Source of the DNA: Aeromonas fluvialis
GTDB lineage: Bacteria > Pseudomonadota > Gammaproteobacteria > Enterobacterales > Aeromonadaceae
Length of the DNA: 64,000 bases
Assembly: GCF_000819885.1 (NCBI RefSeq)
Contig: NZ_CDBO01000040.1
Location: forward strand, 62,001 to 126,000
Direction of reading: 5' to 3'
The stretch's first letter is position 1. The number at the start of each line of letters is the position of its first letter. The translations under genes and the position numbers were made by a program. The notes under the pieces are model-generated. The model made no database searches and had not been told where the DNA came from. It saw nothing but the letters and a program-made list of their open reading frames with translations. Shown one piece after another: positions 36,229 to 45,222 of this stretch.

Positions 36229-36780
36229 ATGAACACTGCTTACTTTCTGATTAACACCGTTTTCGATCTCTACCTGATGGTGATCCTGCTGCGCGTCTGG
36301 CTGCAGTGGGCCCGCGCCGACTTCTACAACCCGATGAGCCAGATGGTGGTCAAGCTGACCAATCCACTGGTGATCCCGCTGCGCCGCGTTATCCCGGGCT
36401 TTGGCGGCATCGATCTCGCCTCCGTGGTGCTGGCACTGGTCATCGCCTTCGCCAAGCTGGCCCTGCTCAAGAGCATGAACGTGCTGCTGGCGGATTGGCT
36501 CAGCATCAGCCTGTTTGCCGCGCTGACCGTGCTGAAGAAAGCGGGTTCGATGATCTTCTGGGTACTGCTGATCCGCGCCATCCTGAGCTGGGTCAGCCAG
36601 GGCCGCAACCCCATCGAATACGTGATGCATCAGCTGACCGAGCCGTTCCTCGCCCCTATCCGCCGCGTACTGCCGGCACTGGGCGGGCTGGATCTCTCGG
36701 TGCTGGTCGCCTTTATCGGCCTGCAAGCCATCAACTACCTGCTGGGTGACCTGTTTGGCCAGCTGTGGTGGATGATTTGA
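36229..36780 (+). CDS. yggT: YggT family inner membrane protein
   Basis: A 183-residue membrane protein made of two tandem YggT repeats (about 1-90 and 95-183), each a pair of helices with [17 protein letters not shown] and [17 protein letters not shown] as matching positions, and [14 protein letters not shown] / [14 protein letters not shown] as the repeated tail. Homologues are linked to osmotic shock resistance or cofactor insertion, without a proven reaction. GGAG precedes the ATG. Confidence 0.93.
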   Translation: MNTAYFLINTVFDLYLMVILLRVWLQWARADFYNPMSQMVVKLTNPLVIPLRRVIPGFGGIDLASVVLALVIAFAKLALLKSMNVLLADWLSISLFAALTVLKKAGSMIFWVLLIRAILSWVSQGRNPIEYVMHQLTEPFLAPIRRVLPALGGLDLSVLVAFIGLQAINYLLGDLFGQLWWMI

Positions 36781-37082
36781 TGCCAGCCGTCCTGCAACAA
36801 GGGGATGAACTGGTACTGCATCTGGTGATCCAGCCCAAGGCGAGTCGGGATCAGATCATCGGACTGCACGGCGAAGAGCTGAAAGTGGCCATCACGGCGC
36901 CGCCCGTCGATGGCCAGGCCAACAGCCATCTGACCAAGTTTCTGGCCAAGCAGTTCAAGGTGGCCAAGGGACAGGTCACCATAGTGCGGGGCGAGCTGGG
37001 ACGGCACAAAACCGTCGCCATCGACAGCCCCAAACAGTTGCCGCAAGAAGTGAGTGCACTGCTGAATGACACGCAAGGCTGA
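36780..37082 (+). CDS. yggU: YggU family protein (DUF167)
   Basis: A 100-residue small alpha/beta protein matching E. coli Ygg[47 protein letters not shown]. Function unknown. Its ATG overlaps the yggT stop (TGATG), so the two are coupled; a GTG five codons earlier is less likely. Confidence 0.94.
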   Translation: MPAVLQQGDELVLHLVIQPKASRDQIIGLHGEELKVAITAPPVDGQANSHLTKFLAKQFKVAKGQVTIVRGELGRHKTVAIDSPKQLPQEVSALLNDTQG

Positions 37083-37125
37083 ATGAATCGGCCTGCGCCC
37101 ACCGTAGAGATGAGAGGGATGACAG

Positions 37126-37545
37126 ATGAAAACAGCCTGGATGAGTGGCCTGCTGGCACTGCTAATGACCCTGCCGCTCAAGGCAGAACAGATGAAGGAG
37201 CTGGGGCCTTGGCTGGTGCACTACAACGCCTTCAACGCCAGCTTCCTCACCCCCGAGGTCGCCAAGGCGTATGGACTGGAGCGCAGCCGCTACAACGCCA
37301 TCATCAATATCGCGGTACAGGACAAGCAGAAAGTGGCGCAAGCCGTGGGGATCACCGGTGAGGCCAAGAACCTGACCGGCACCCTCCGCACCCTGAACTT
37401 TCAGGAGGTAAAAGAGGGGGATGCCATCTACTATCTGGCGACCCTCCCCTACCGCAACGAAGATACCTATCAGTTCACCCTGAAGATCATGGGCGGCGGG
37501 CAGCAGCAGACCCTCACCTTCCAGCAGACCTTCTACGTCGACTGA
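37126..37545 (+). CDS. Exported DUF4426 protein
   Basis: A 139-residue protein with a signal peptide (about 1-20, SGLLALLMTLPLKA). The mature domain (LGPWLVHYNAFNASFLTPEVAKAYGL, then NIAVQDK and YQFTLKI) is DUF4426, found in the same yggS-proC-yggT-yggU cluster of Vibrio and Aeromonas. No known function; probably periplasmic beta-sandwich. Confidence 0.88.
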   Translation: MKTAWMSGLLALLMTLPLKAEQMKELGPWLVHYNAFNASFLTPEVAKAYGLERSRYNAIINIAVQDKQKVAQAVGITGEAKNLTGTLRTLNFQEVKEGDAIYYLATLPYRNEDTYQFTLKIMGGGQQQTLTFQQTFYVD

Positions 37546-37558
37546 GCAGCAACAGGAG

Positions 37559-37586
37559 GCCCCGACCAAGGTCGGGGCTTCATTTT
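37559..37586 (+). terminator. Terminator of the yggS-DUF4426 operon
   Basis: A nine-base-pair stem GCCCCGACC (37559-37567) with GGTCGGGGC (37570-37578), then TTCATTTT. Thirteen bases past the stop. Confidence 0.85.
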
Positions 37587-37595
37587 ATCCATATG

Positions 37596-37622
37596 ACAAG
37601 GGCGCCATCAGGGCGCCCTTGT
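37596..37622. repeat. Perfect 11-bp hairpin after the operon terminator
   Basis: ACAAGGGCGCC (37596-37606) pairs fully with GGCGCCCTTGT (37612-37622) around ATCAG. Neither strand has a T-run after it, so it is not a standard terminator. It may be a transcript-stabilising or protein-binding palindrome. Confidence 0.6.
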
Positions 37623-37692
37623 TACATCTATTCCGTACCGCTGCCCTTACAGAGCGAGGAACAGACCGGCCAGACTGCGCCAAGAGGTAGGG

Positions 37693-38229
37693 TCAGAGTC
37701 CCAGCGCCCGGGTGATCTGCAGTTTGAGGGGATCATCCGCCGGATTCTGGTTGGCGCCGTAGCTGGCGATCAGCTTGCCATCGCGCCCCACCAAATACTT
37801 GTGGAAGTTCCAGTTCGGCGCATCCCCGTCAGCGGCAGCTGCCAGCCCCTTGAACAGCGGCACCGCATCGGAGCCCCGCACCGCAACCCGATTGAACATG
37901 GGGAAGGTGACGCCGTAGTCGCGGCGGCACACCTCGGCAGTCTTGGTCTCGTTGCCCGCCTCCTGCCAGAAGTCGTTGGAGGGGAACCCCAAAATAATCA
38001 GTCCTTTGTCCTTGTAGCTCTGGTAGAGCGTCTCCAGATCGCGGAACTGGCCGCTGTAGCCACAGTAAGAGGCTGTATTGACCACCAGCACAACCTTGCC
38101 CTCGGTCAGCTGACAGAGGTTGTGGCGCTGGGTGCTGTTGAGCTCCCGCATCTCCACATTGAAGTAATCGGGGCAGGCCGCAGAAGCCGCACCAGCCCCC
38201 AATAGCAGTAACAGAGTTAACCATTTCAT
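37693..38229 (-). CDS. Exported glutathione peroxidase family protein
   Basis: A 178-residue thiol peroxidase with signal peptide (about 1-18, LLLLLGAGAASAA). The catalytic cysteine is Cys56 in NTASYCGYSGQF, with FPSNDFWQEAG and WNFHKYLVGRDG holding the tetrad Gln/Asn and Trp positions. The family's usual FPCNQF is FPSNDF, so the second cysteine is replaced. Periplasmic location suggests thioredoxin-fold or other thiol donors rather than cytosolic glutathione. AAGGAG before the ATG at 38229 sets the start. Confidence 0.9.
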   Translation of the reverse strand: MKWLTLLLLLGAGAASAACPDYFNVEMRELNSTQRHNLCQLTEGKVVLVVNTASYCGYSGQFRDLETLYQSYKDKGLIILGFPSNDFWQEAGNETKTAEVCRRDYGVTFPMFNRVAVRGSDAVPLFKGLAAAADGDAPNWNFHKYLVGRDGKLIASYGANQNPADDPLKLQITRALGL

Positions 38230-38287
38230 CGCCAAGACTCCTTTTGTTTTGTCCATCATACGCGGTTACGACAGTTGCAGTTCACGC

Positions 38288-38851
38288 TCAATGCAGGGGA
38301 ATGCCGGTCAGCCAGCCGTGGCCCCAGAAAACCAGCAGCGCGGTGGCCGCCAATCCGGCCCCGACGTTGATGCCGGTAGCGGTCCAGTTGGCTGCCGGGC
38401 GCGGTGCTTTTTGCCACTCCCGCACCGAAATCCAGATCATGCTCACCAACGCCCACAGCCCGATGCCACCAAACAGCACCAAGGATCGCGCCTCACTGTT
38501 GACCAGCAGATGGGCCACCGCCCACAGCAGGGTGCCGAGCAATTGGGGATGCACCAACCAACGGCGCAGATGGTTGGGCCCTTGGCCGGAGAAAAAGAGG
38601 ATCAGCGCAAAGGGCATCATCACCGTCATGGTCATCGGCCCCCAATCCGGCAGGAAGTAGAGCGGCAGCGAGCTGGCCGACCGCCAACCGGCAATGATGC
38701 AGGCGATAGCGACAAACACCAGCAGGGAGAAGAGCCCCTTGTAGCGATTTTCACCCAGCCGCTCGCGCAGCTGCGCCCGATGGGCCACCGCAAAACAGGG
38801 GTAGAGATGGATCAGGATAAACAGCGCAACCCCCAGCGTCAGCAGGAACAT
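38288..38851 (-). CDS. NnrU family membrane protein
   Basis: A 187-residue membrane protein with about five helices. The pattern HLYPCFAVAHRAQLRERLGENRYKGLFSL, then HLRRWLVHPQLLGTLLWAVAHLLVN, is NnrU/isoprenylcysteine methyltransferase-like. NnrU proteins are linked to nitrite/NO respiration in other bacteria, and to methyltransferase folds; the role here is unknown. Upstream of the peroxidase gene by 58 bases on the same strand, possibly one transcript. Confidence 0.85.
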   Translation of the reverse strand: MFLLTLGVALFILIHLYPCFAVAHRAQLRERLGENRYKGLFSLLVFVAIACIIAGWRSASSLPLYFLPDWGPMTMTVMMPFALILFFSGQGPNHLRRWLVHPQLLGTLLWAVAHLLVNSEARSLVLFGGIGLWALVSMIWISVREWQKAPRPAANWTATGINVGAGLAATALLVFWGHGWLTGIPLH

Positions 38852-38963
38852 GCGTCTCTCCTTCTATTTGGTACGACCACTATGCCGTAAAGGGAGAGAT
38901 GTGCCTATCAAAACCGCGCAGCCCCATGGGGTCAAAGGTGTGGCAAGGCAAAGGCACCGAAAG

Positions 38964-38989
38964 AAAAAAGCCGATCACAGAGGATCGGC
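38964..38989 (-). terminator. Terminator of the glycerate kinase transcript
   Basis: Stem GCCGATC (38970-38976) with GATCGGC (38983-38989), followed on the minus strand by six T residues. About 95 bases past the kinase stop. Confidence 0.78.
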
Positions 38990-39083
38990 GAAAAGTGCTA
39001 AGGGCTGCCAGACATCTCGCAGGATGGGAGATGCCCCAAACGGGGATATTGAGTAGCCGATAACGCGCATTGGCCCAACAGGA

Positions 39084-40217
39084 TCAGCCCTTGAGCTGAT
39101 AGAGTGCCGCCACGTTGCGCGCAGTGAGCTGAATATTGGTGCTGGCCGTCTCCAGCGCCTCCGGCAGGGACATGGCGCGGTTGACCACGGCGAACACCGC
39201 ATCCAGCCCGTGCTCATGGACCACACCACAGTCATCGGTCAGGCAACCCGAAATACCGATCACCGGCTTGCCGAACTGCTTGGCACAGCGTGCGACACCG
39301 ATGGGGGTCTTGCCGTGAATGGTCTGGCTGTCGATGCGGCCCTCACCGGTGATGACCAGGTCCGCATCGGCCACTTCCTCAGCCAGCTTCAGGGCTTCAA
39401 TCACGATCTGGATGCCGGGCTTGAGCTCGGCACCGAGCAGGCCAACCAGCGCGGCGCCCATGCCACCGGCAGCGCCCGCCCCCGGAATATCCTTCACCTG
39501 CTTGCCGAGGGCCTGCTCGATGCAGTCGGCATAGCGGGAGAGGTTGGCATCGAGCTGCGCTACCATCGTCGGGGTCGCCCCCTTTTGCGGGCCAAACACT
39601 GCCGAGGCGCCTTTCGGGCCACACAGCGGGTTGTCCACATCGCACGCTACCTCGATAACCAAATCGCTCAAGCGCGGATCCAGACCGCTCAGATCGATGG
39701 TCGTCAGCTCACCGAGACCTCGACCGCCCAACGCGATGGCAGAGCCATCGGCTGTGAGCAACTTGCCGCCGAGCGCCTGGATCATGCCGGCACCGCCATC
39801 ATTGGTGGCACTGCCGCCGATACCGAGGATGAGGTGTTTCACCCCCATCTCCAGCGCAGCCAGGATCAGCTCGCCGGTGCCGACGCTGGAGGTGTTCAGC
39901 GGATTGCGCAGTTCCGGCGCCACCAGATGGATGCCGGAGGCGGCGGCCATCTCGATGACGGCGCGCTCGCCATCCCCTAGCAAACCGACGAAGCCCTGAA
40001 CCTTATTGCCGAGCGGGGCGGTCACCTCGACCGGCAGGATGCGGCCACCGGTGGCATCCACCAGGGATTGCACCGTGCCTTCGCCGCCATCGGCCATCGG
40101 CAATTTGACGTAGGTGGCACTCGGCAACACCTGCTTGAAACCGGCCTCGATGGCATCGGCCACCGCCATGGCGCTGAGGCTCTCCTTGAATGAATCGGGG
40201 GCGATCACAATTTTCAT
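39084..40217 (-). CDS. Glycerate 2-kinase (GarK/GlxK family)
   Basis: Phosphorylates D-glycerate to 2-phosphoglycerate, feeding glyoxylate or sugar-acid carbon to glycolysis. The 377-residue protein starts MKIVIAPDSFKESLSAMAVA and has ADGGEGTVQSLV, LGIGGSATNDGGAGMIQALG and VITGEGRIDSQTIHGKTPIGVA, all signatures of the class I kinase. AAGGAATT precedes the ATG. It lies 9 bases after the GntP-type permease gene, with the CdaR regulator next, so a glycerate or glucarate uptake operon. GarK or GlxK cannot be chosen. Confidence 0.94.
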   Translation of the reverse strand: MKIVIAPDSFKESLSAMAVADAIEAGFKQVLPSATYVKLPMADGGEGTVQSLVDATGGRILPVEVTAPLGNKVQGFVGLLGDGERAVIEMAAASGIHLVAPELRNPLNTSSVGTGELILAALEMGVKHLILGIGGSATNDGGAGMIQALGGKLLTADGSAIALGGRGLGELTTIDLSGLDPRLSDLVIEVACDVDNPLCGPKGASAVFGPQKGATPTMVAQLDANLSRYADCIEQALGKQVKDIPGAGAAGGMGAALVGLLGAELKPGIQIVIEALKLAEEVADADLVITGEGRIDSQTIHGKTPIGVARCAKQFGKPVIGISGCLTDDCGVVHEHGLDAVFAVVNRAMSLPEALETASTNIQLTARNVAALYQLKG

Positions 40218-40226
40218 AGCAATTCC

Positions 40227-41489
40227 TTAGGCGAGGCCAAACACGCCAAACATCAGGGTGGAGACGGTAGCAATGGTCAGACCGACCGCCGTCTCGTAGG
40301 GGATCAGCTTGAGACGCTCGCCCACTCCCATGTGGACGCTGCCACCGGTCGCATGAAAGAAGGAGCCGTGCGGCATGTGGTCAAACACGGTGGCACCGGC
40401 GTGGATCATGGCGGCGCCTGCCAGACCGCTGACACCCAGTTCAAGCAGGGTGGAGCTGAAGACGTTGGAGGCCACCACGGTACCGGCAGTAGTCGAGGCG
40501 GTTGCCAGCGACATCAGGGCACCGGAGATGGGGGCCAGCAGGTAGGAGGGCAGACCGGAGGCGGTCAGGCCGCTGATCAGCACATCCTTCAGGCCGGAGT
40601 TGGCGATGATGCCGGCCAGGGTACCTGTACCCAGCAGCATGATGGCAACCGGTGCCATGCGGGCCAGACCCGAGACCGCAAACTGGTTCACCTTGGTGAA
40701 CTTGCCCATCATCAGGGCGCCGACCAGGCCACCGAGGGGCAGCGCGATGAGCGGATCCACCACGATACCGGCAACCGGGCGCAGGGCCAGCAGCAGGATG
40801 GCGACCAGCGGTGCACTAATGGCAGCGGCAAAGCCAGGCAACTTGCCCCCCTTGAAGCTCACCACCTCGTCGGCTCCGACCTTGCTGCCCCTATTATTGA
40901 GGCGCTTGGCCAGCCAATAGGCCATCACCAGACCGAACAGACCCGGGATGATGCCCGCCGCCATCACCGACGTGAGGGGCAGATGGAAGGCGTCGGCCGC
41001 CGCAATGGCGTTGGGGTTGGGGGACATGACGTTACCCGCCTTGCCGCCACCGACCATTGCCAGCAGGATCGCCGCCTTGGAGAGGTCGGCACGACGGGCG
41101 ATGGCCAAGGCAATCGGGGCAACCGTGATGACGGCCACGTCCACGAACACGCCGACCGCGGTCAGGATCAGGGTGGCCAGTGCCAGCGCAAGCAGGGCAC
41201 GGGTTTCACCGAGCTTCTTGACGATGGTTTCGGCGATGGTGGTGGCCGCGCCCGATTCAATCAGCACGCCCGCCAGCACACCGGCCGCCAGAATCCGCAT
41301 CACGGCGGTAGTGATCCCCTGGGCGCCGCCGATCATCAGGGCGACGGTCTGGGTCAGGTCGGCACCGCCAATCAGACCACCGGCCAGGGCACCGACGATC
41401 ATGCCGTAAGCGGGCGGCACCTTCTTCAGAATGAGGATGATGGCGATGGAGAGCGCAGCGATGGCGCCAAGGGCTGTAACCGGGATCAT
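40227..41489 (-). CDS. GntP-family permease, probably for glycerate
   Basis: A 420-residue transporter with 12 or so helices from the gluconate:H+ symporter family: AGVLAGVLIESGAA, GVFVDVAVITVAPIALAIA, GNVMSPNPNAIAAADAF and LMSLATASTTAGTVVAS. Being directly upstream of glycerate kinase and next to cdaR, D-glycerate is the likely substrate. ATG 41489 has AAGGTG six bases ahead; a GTG three codons earlier is open but has no ribosome site. Confidence 0.88.
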   Translation of the reverse strand: MIPVTALGAIAALSIAIILILKKVPPAYGMIVGALAGGLIGGADLTQTVALMIGGAQGITTAVMRILAAGVLAGVLIESGAATTIAETIVKKLGETRALLALALATLILTAVGVFVDVAVITVAPIALAIARRADLSKAAILLAMVGGGKAGNVMSPNPNAIAAADAFHLPLTSVMAAGIIPGLFGLVMAYWLAKRLNNRGSKVGADEVVSFKGGKLPGFAAAISAPLVAILLLALRPVAGIVVDPLIALPLGGLVGALMMGKFTKVNQFAVSGLARMAPVAIMLLGTGTLAGIIANSGLKDVLISGLTASGLPSYLLAPISGALMSLATASTTAGTVVASNVFSSTLLELGVSGLAGAAMIHAGATVFDHMPHGSFFHATGGSVHMGVGERLKLIPYETAVGLTIATVSTLMFGVFGLA

Positions 41490-41548
41490 GACGGACACCT
41501 TGAATGGGAGTGAATGGCCCCCATTATGGCGATCCGCAATCAGAATTC

Positions 41549-41566
41549 TTTGGTCAAATAACCAAA
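41549..41566. promoter_or_regulatory. Perfect inverted repeat upstream of the permease, candidate CdaR operator
   Basis: TTTGGT (41549-41554) and ACCAAA (41561-41566) with six A/T-rich bases between. It is 60 bases upstream of the permease and 40 bases past the cdaR stop, in the only spacer between regulator and target. Confidence 0.5.
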
Positions 41567-41607
41567 TATTGCGTCACAAAAAAGACGTAATTTGTTTATT
41601 TGTACAA

Positions 41608-42723
41608 TCACAAATCGAGATTGAGGCCGAGATAGAGCAAGAATTTGTCATCTAACTTATTGAAATTCAAACCGGTTATCTGCTCGATCCGGCTTAGTCG
41701 ATAACGCAGGGTATTAGGGTGGATAAACAGGGCGTCGGCACAGCGATGCAGATCACAATCCTGCAAGAAATAGTGGCGCAGCGTTTTCAGTAGCGTTCCC
41801 TTTGCATCCTCTCGCGCCAGCTTCTGCAGCGGGGTGCGCAGCTGATCCGCCTGCCAGGAATCCGCCAGACTCCCCAGTAACACCGGCAGCCGATAATCCT
41901 CGAAGAAGTAGACCTGCTTGCGCGGAGCCTGGCGCATGCCACGACGCAAGGTATCCCGCGCGGTCTGGTAGGAGCGCGCCAGCCCGTCGGTGCCGGCGAA
42001 GTAATCGCCCACCGCAATATGCACCTTGAAGTGGGGAATACGGGCCAGCAACTGCTTGATGCGGCTGCGTTCCTGCGCCGATTGCCAGAGGCCATCGCTG
42101 AGCTGAGCGGGCTTGAGCACCACGATTTCGTCCAGCCCGTTGATGGCCACCAGATTGTCCCGCTCCGGATTTTCCAGCTGATGGACCAGCTCCCGCAGGC
42201 GAGCGGGATCGGCCTCCTCCAGCGCCAGCACCGCCACCACCCGTGGCTGGGCCAGATCCAGCCCGAGAAAGCGGGCCGCCTGCAGCAACTGATCGCCCCG
42301 CCCCTCGCCACGAATAAGCTGCAGTACCAGCTCCTCCTTGTGGCGCTTGTCCCACTGCAACTGCTCGGTGAGCGCTGCCTGCTCGAGGATCAGCTCGGCG
42401 GTCATCCGCACCAGCTCGGCATAAGCGCGCACAACGTCCGGCTCACCGGAGATGCCGATGACCCCGATCAGCGCCCCCTGATAGGTAATGGGCAGGTTGA
42501 TGCCGGGGCGCACCCCCTTGAGCTCGCGGGCGGTCGCTTCGCTGATCTCCACCACCCGGTTCTCGGTGAGCGCCAGCACAGCCCCCTCATGACGCTGGTG
42601 GAGCCGCTCCGGATTGCCGGACGCAATGATAAGACCGCGCTCATCCATCACGTTGACCGAGAACGACAGGATCTTCATCGCTCTGCTGACAATCTGCTGC
42701 GCGAGTGTGTCATTTAGCTGCAT
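41608..42723 (-). CDS. cdaR: CdaR, sugar-diacid/glycerate-responsive activator
   Basis: CdaR switches on glucarate, galactarate and glycerate genes. The 371-residue protein has the sugar-diacid recognition domain (MKILSFSVNVMDERGLIIASGNPERLHQRHEG, then GVRPGINLPITYQGALIGVIGISGEP) and a C-terminal PucR-type helix-turn-helix (LHRCADALFIHPNTLRYRLSRIEQITG). The ATG at 42723 has GGAG just ahead. It lies upstream of the permease and kinase genes on the same strand, which are its likely targets. Confidence 0.93.
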   Translation of the reverse strand: MQLNDTLAQQIVSRAMKILSFSVNVMDERGLIIASGNPERLHQRHEGAVLALTENRVVEISEATARELKGVRPGINLPITYQGALIGVIGISGEPDVVRAYAELVRMTAELILEQAALTEQLQWDKRHKEELVLQLIRGEGRGDQLLQAARFLGLDLAQPRVVAVLALEEADPARLRELVHQLENPERDNLVAINGLDEIVVLKPAQLSDGLWQSAQERSRIKQLLARIPHFKVHIAVGDYFAGTDGLARSYQTARDTLRRGMRQAPRKQVYFFEDYRLPVLLGSLADSWQADQLRTPLQKLAREDAKGTLLKTLRHYFLQDCDLHRCADALFIHPNTLRYRLSRIEQITGLNFNKLDDKFLLYLGLNLDL

Positions 42724-42920
42724 AACATCTCCGGACAAGGGACGACTGGTGGCCCGCCAACCCGCAGCGGGAAGGCAAAGATGCCACATCATCAAGACAA
42801 GCGAGAAGGGGATCGCTAGAATAGGCCACTTTACCCGATGTGTGCCCCGCCATGGAGCAGGAACTTGGTGCTGTCACCTCTGCCCGGGCAGGCCCATCCC
42901 TCCGAAATATGGACTCTGCT

Positions 42921-43295
42921 ATGGATTATGAATTTCGCCGCGACCCGTTCGGTGGCTATCGCGCCCGGTTCTCCATGGGCCACGAGGCCATCGGTCAGTG
43001 GTTGATCGACGAAGTGGGCAAGGATGAAGAGAAGATCGACGAACTTTTCACCATCATCGATCAGCTCTCCAACCGCACCCGCACTGAGTACCGGCTGCTT
43101 GGTGGCGATTACTCACTGCTGCTAACCCACGAAGAGGCGGAGGTGAAGGCCAACGCCCTTAATATCGAGCTGGACGAGGATCTCGACGATCTCGCCTACT
43201 ACGATGATGAACAGCTGGCCATGTGCGGGCTGGAAGACTTTGCCCAGGTGCTCACCTCCTGGCGCGCCTTTATCCGTAACGAGGATATGGGCTGA
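42921..43295 (+). CDS. yacL: YacL family protein (UPF0231)
   Basis: A 124-residue acidic cytosolic protein matching E. coli YacL at MDYEFRRDPFGGY, RFSMGHEAIGQWL and YYDDEQLAMCGLEDFAQVL. Function unknown. The ATG at 42921 aligns with relatives, though no good ribosome site is seen; the frame is open upstream to 42840. Confidence 0.9.
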   Translation: MDYEFRRDPFGGYRARFSMGHEAIGQWLIDEVGKDEEKIDELFTIIDQLSNRTRTEYRLLGGDYSLLLTHEEAEVKANALNIELDEDLDDLAYYDDEQLAMCGLEDFAQVLTSWRAFIRNEDMG

Positions 43296-43360
43296 TTGAC
43301 CCCGTTTTGCCAATTCAGGCCGACCGCCATGGTCGGCCTTACCAACCAACAGGATTGACT

Positions 43361-43657
43361 ATGTCTATTTACGATTTTGATGACGAACTGCCGGAAGACG
43401 AAGAACAGGAATCCACCAAGAAAGTCGCTGCGCCTGCCAAGAAGAAAGGCAAGCAGGTGATGAACACCCAGGTCAACCTGAGCCCGCGCGATGCCAGCCG
43501 CCTCAACGGCATGCACGTTGAAGCCATCACCACCCTGGACGACGTCAGCCTGCCGAAGAACGTCATCTTCAAGGCTGGCCTGATCGCCCTGGGTGAGCTG
43601 GAAGCCAGCAAGCGCGCCGATATCATCGCCCGCGTGATCGCCGAATCCGGCCGCTAA
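43361..43657 (+). CDS. Small hypothetical protein with acidic/basic N-terminus
   Basis: A 98-residue protein I cannot name. Residues 1-17 are strongly acidic (DFDDELPEDEEQE), 18-32 are Lys-rich (KKVAAPAKKKGKQ), and the rest (VNLSPRDASRLNGM ... LPKNVIFKAGLIALGELEASKRAD) reads like a compact helical domain with some ribbon-helix-helix flavour. CAGGA precedes the ATG. Follows yacL by 65 bases and has a strong terminator, so likely the second gene of that unit. Confidence 0.82.
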   Translation: MSIYDFDDELPEDEEQESTKKVAAPAKKKGKQVMNTQVNLSPRDASRLNGMHVEAITTLDDVSLPKNVIFKAGLIALGELEASKRADIIARVIAESGR

Positions 43658-43716
43658 ATCGCCCGGAGAATGGACGCGCCAGCGAATTGTCCATTCCGCC
43701 CCATCTCCGCTGGCAC

Positions 43717-43756
43717 AACATAAAAAGCCGGAGCCACTGCTCCGGCTTTTTATGTT
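43717..43756. terminator. Shared long-stem terminator between the small gene and the helicase gene
   Basis: A 17-bp perfect stem from AACATAAAAAGCCGGAG (43717-43733) and its complement (43740-43756) with a six-base loop. T-runs on both strands between convergent genes. Confidence 0.92.
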
Positions 43757-43791
43757 GCACGGTTACCCATCCGCAGGCCAGCGCCTGACGG

Positions 43792-45021
43792 TCAGTTGCG
43801 CGGCGTCTTGCCCTTGAACTGCTTGACGCTGCGCTTGGCCTGGGTACGGCGATTGGCCTGCTTGTCGCGGGGCGGGCGCTTGCCCGCGCCACTCGAAGGC
43901 TGGTCCGTCACCGGGAAGCCAGCCAGCTCGCTTACCGGCAATTCACGGCCGGTCAGGGCACGGATCGCGCTCAGCATCTCGGCTTCAGCGTGACAAGTGA
44001 GCGAGAGGGCCAGACCGCTTCGCCCGGCCCGGGCGGTACGGCCGATGCGGTGCACATAAACGGGGGCACTGGCCGGCAAGTCCAGATTGATCACCACCGG
44101 CAGCGCCTCCACATGGATGCCGCGCGCCATCAGGTCGGTGGCCACCAGCACCCGAACCTTGCCCTCTTTGAAGTCACCAAGCGCCTGCTCGCGCACCGCC
44201 TGCTCCTTCTCACCGTGCAGGGCCGCCACAGCAATCCCCGCCTTGGCCAGCTTGCGGGCCACCCCGTCGGCATCGTCCCTCGCACTGATAAAGACCAGCA
44301 CCTGTGGCCACTCGTGGGCCTTGATCAGGCTGATGAGCGTCGGCACCTTGCTGCTCTTGTTGACCAGATAGAGCTGCTCCTCGATATCATCGGCCACGCT
44401 GTTGCGGGGATCCGCTTCGACTCGCAGTGGATCCGTCAACAGACCTGCCGCCACCTCATCCAGCTCGGCTGGCAGGGTGGCAGAGAAGAGCAGGGTCTGA
44501 CGCCTGGTGGGCATGGCCTTGATCAGCCACTGGATATCGGGCCAAAAGCCCATCTCCAGCAGGCGATCCGCCTCGTCCAGTACGAGGGCTCGCACTCCGG
44601 CAAGGGTCAACCGCTGCTGACCCAGCAGATCCCGCAGTCGCCCCGGGGTCGCCACCAGCAGTTGCGGCCCCTGTGCCAGCTCGGCCTGTTGCTGCTCCTG
44701 CGCCACTCCACCGCACAGGGTCACCAGTCGCATCCCCAACGCTTCGGCAAGACCTTGCAGCACCCCGCTCACCTGAGCGGCCAGCTCGCGGGTCGGCACC
44801 AGCACCACACCCTGTACCTCTGAGATGGCGGGATCCAGCCGCTGCAACAGCGGCAGGCCAAACGCCAGGGTTTTACCACTGCCGGTGCGGGCCAACGCCA
44901 GCAGATCCCGCTCAGCCAGCGCGGCAGGGATCGCCAGTTGCTGCACCCGGGTCGGGTGCTTGAGGTCAGTTGGCAAGGCCGCCAGCAGGGCAGGCGCGAG
45001 GGCGAGTTCGTTAAAGGTCAT
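43792..45021 (-). CDS. DEAD-box ATP-dependent RNA helicase
   Basis: A 409-residue RNA helicase with all family motifs: ARTGSGKT, PTRELAAQV, TPGRL, VLDEAD, SAT, and HRIGRTARAGRSG. A short basic C-terminal tail (KRPPRDKQANRRTQAKRSVKQFKGK) should bind RNA. Closest in feel to RhlE-type helicases, but I do not assign a name. ATG 45021 gives the family start MTFNELALAPALL; the frame is open a further 55 codons upstream without similarity. Confidence 0.92.
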   Translation of the reverse strand: MTFNELALAPALLAALPTDLKHPTRVQQLAIPAALAERDLLALARTGSGKTLAFGLPLLQRLDPAISEVQGVVLVPTRELAAQVSGVLQGLAEALGMRLVTLCGGVAQEQQQAELAQGPQLLVATPGRLRDLLGQQRLTLAGVRALVLDEADRLLEMGFWPDIQWLIKAMPTRRQTLLFSATLPAELDEVAAGLLTDPLRVEADPRNSVADDIEEQLYLVNKSSKVPTLISLIKAHEWPQVLVFISARDDADGVARKLAKAGIAVAALHGEKEQAVREQALGDFKEGKVRVLVATDLMARGIHVEALPVVINLDLPASAPVYVHRIGRTARAGRSGLALSLTCHAEAEMLSAIRALTGRELPVSELAGFPVTDQPSSGAGKRPPRDKQANRRTQAKRSVKQFKGKTPRN

Positions 45022-45222
45022 GGCGTTACGCAGATATCGGCAGAGTGAAGAGGTGGAGGCGAAGTCTAGTGAGCGGGGAGAGAGAAGTAAAACCCAATCC
45101 ATCATGACCTGCGCAGAGAGAGGGAGGACGACACCAGTTCTGACACCTGGCGAAGAGAGAGCTGTCATGATCGGACACATCACCATACTGCTGCTGATAA
45201 TCGCGCAGCGTGGCGAGCAACA

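Noticed and set aside
37596-37622. The second hairpin after the DUF4426 gene as a terminator
   Set aside because: Perfect stem but no T-run on either strand; kept only as a palindrome.
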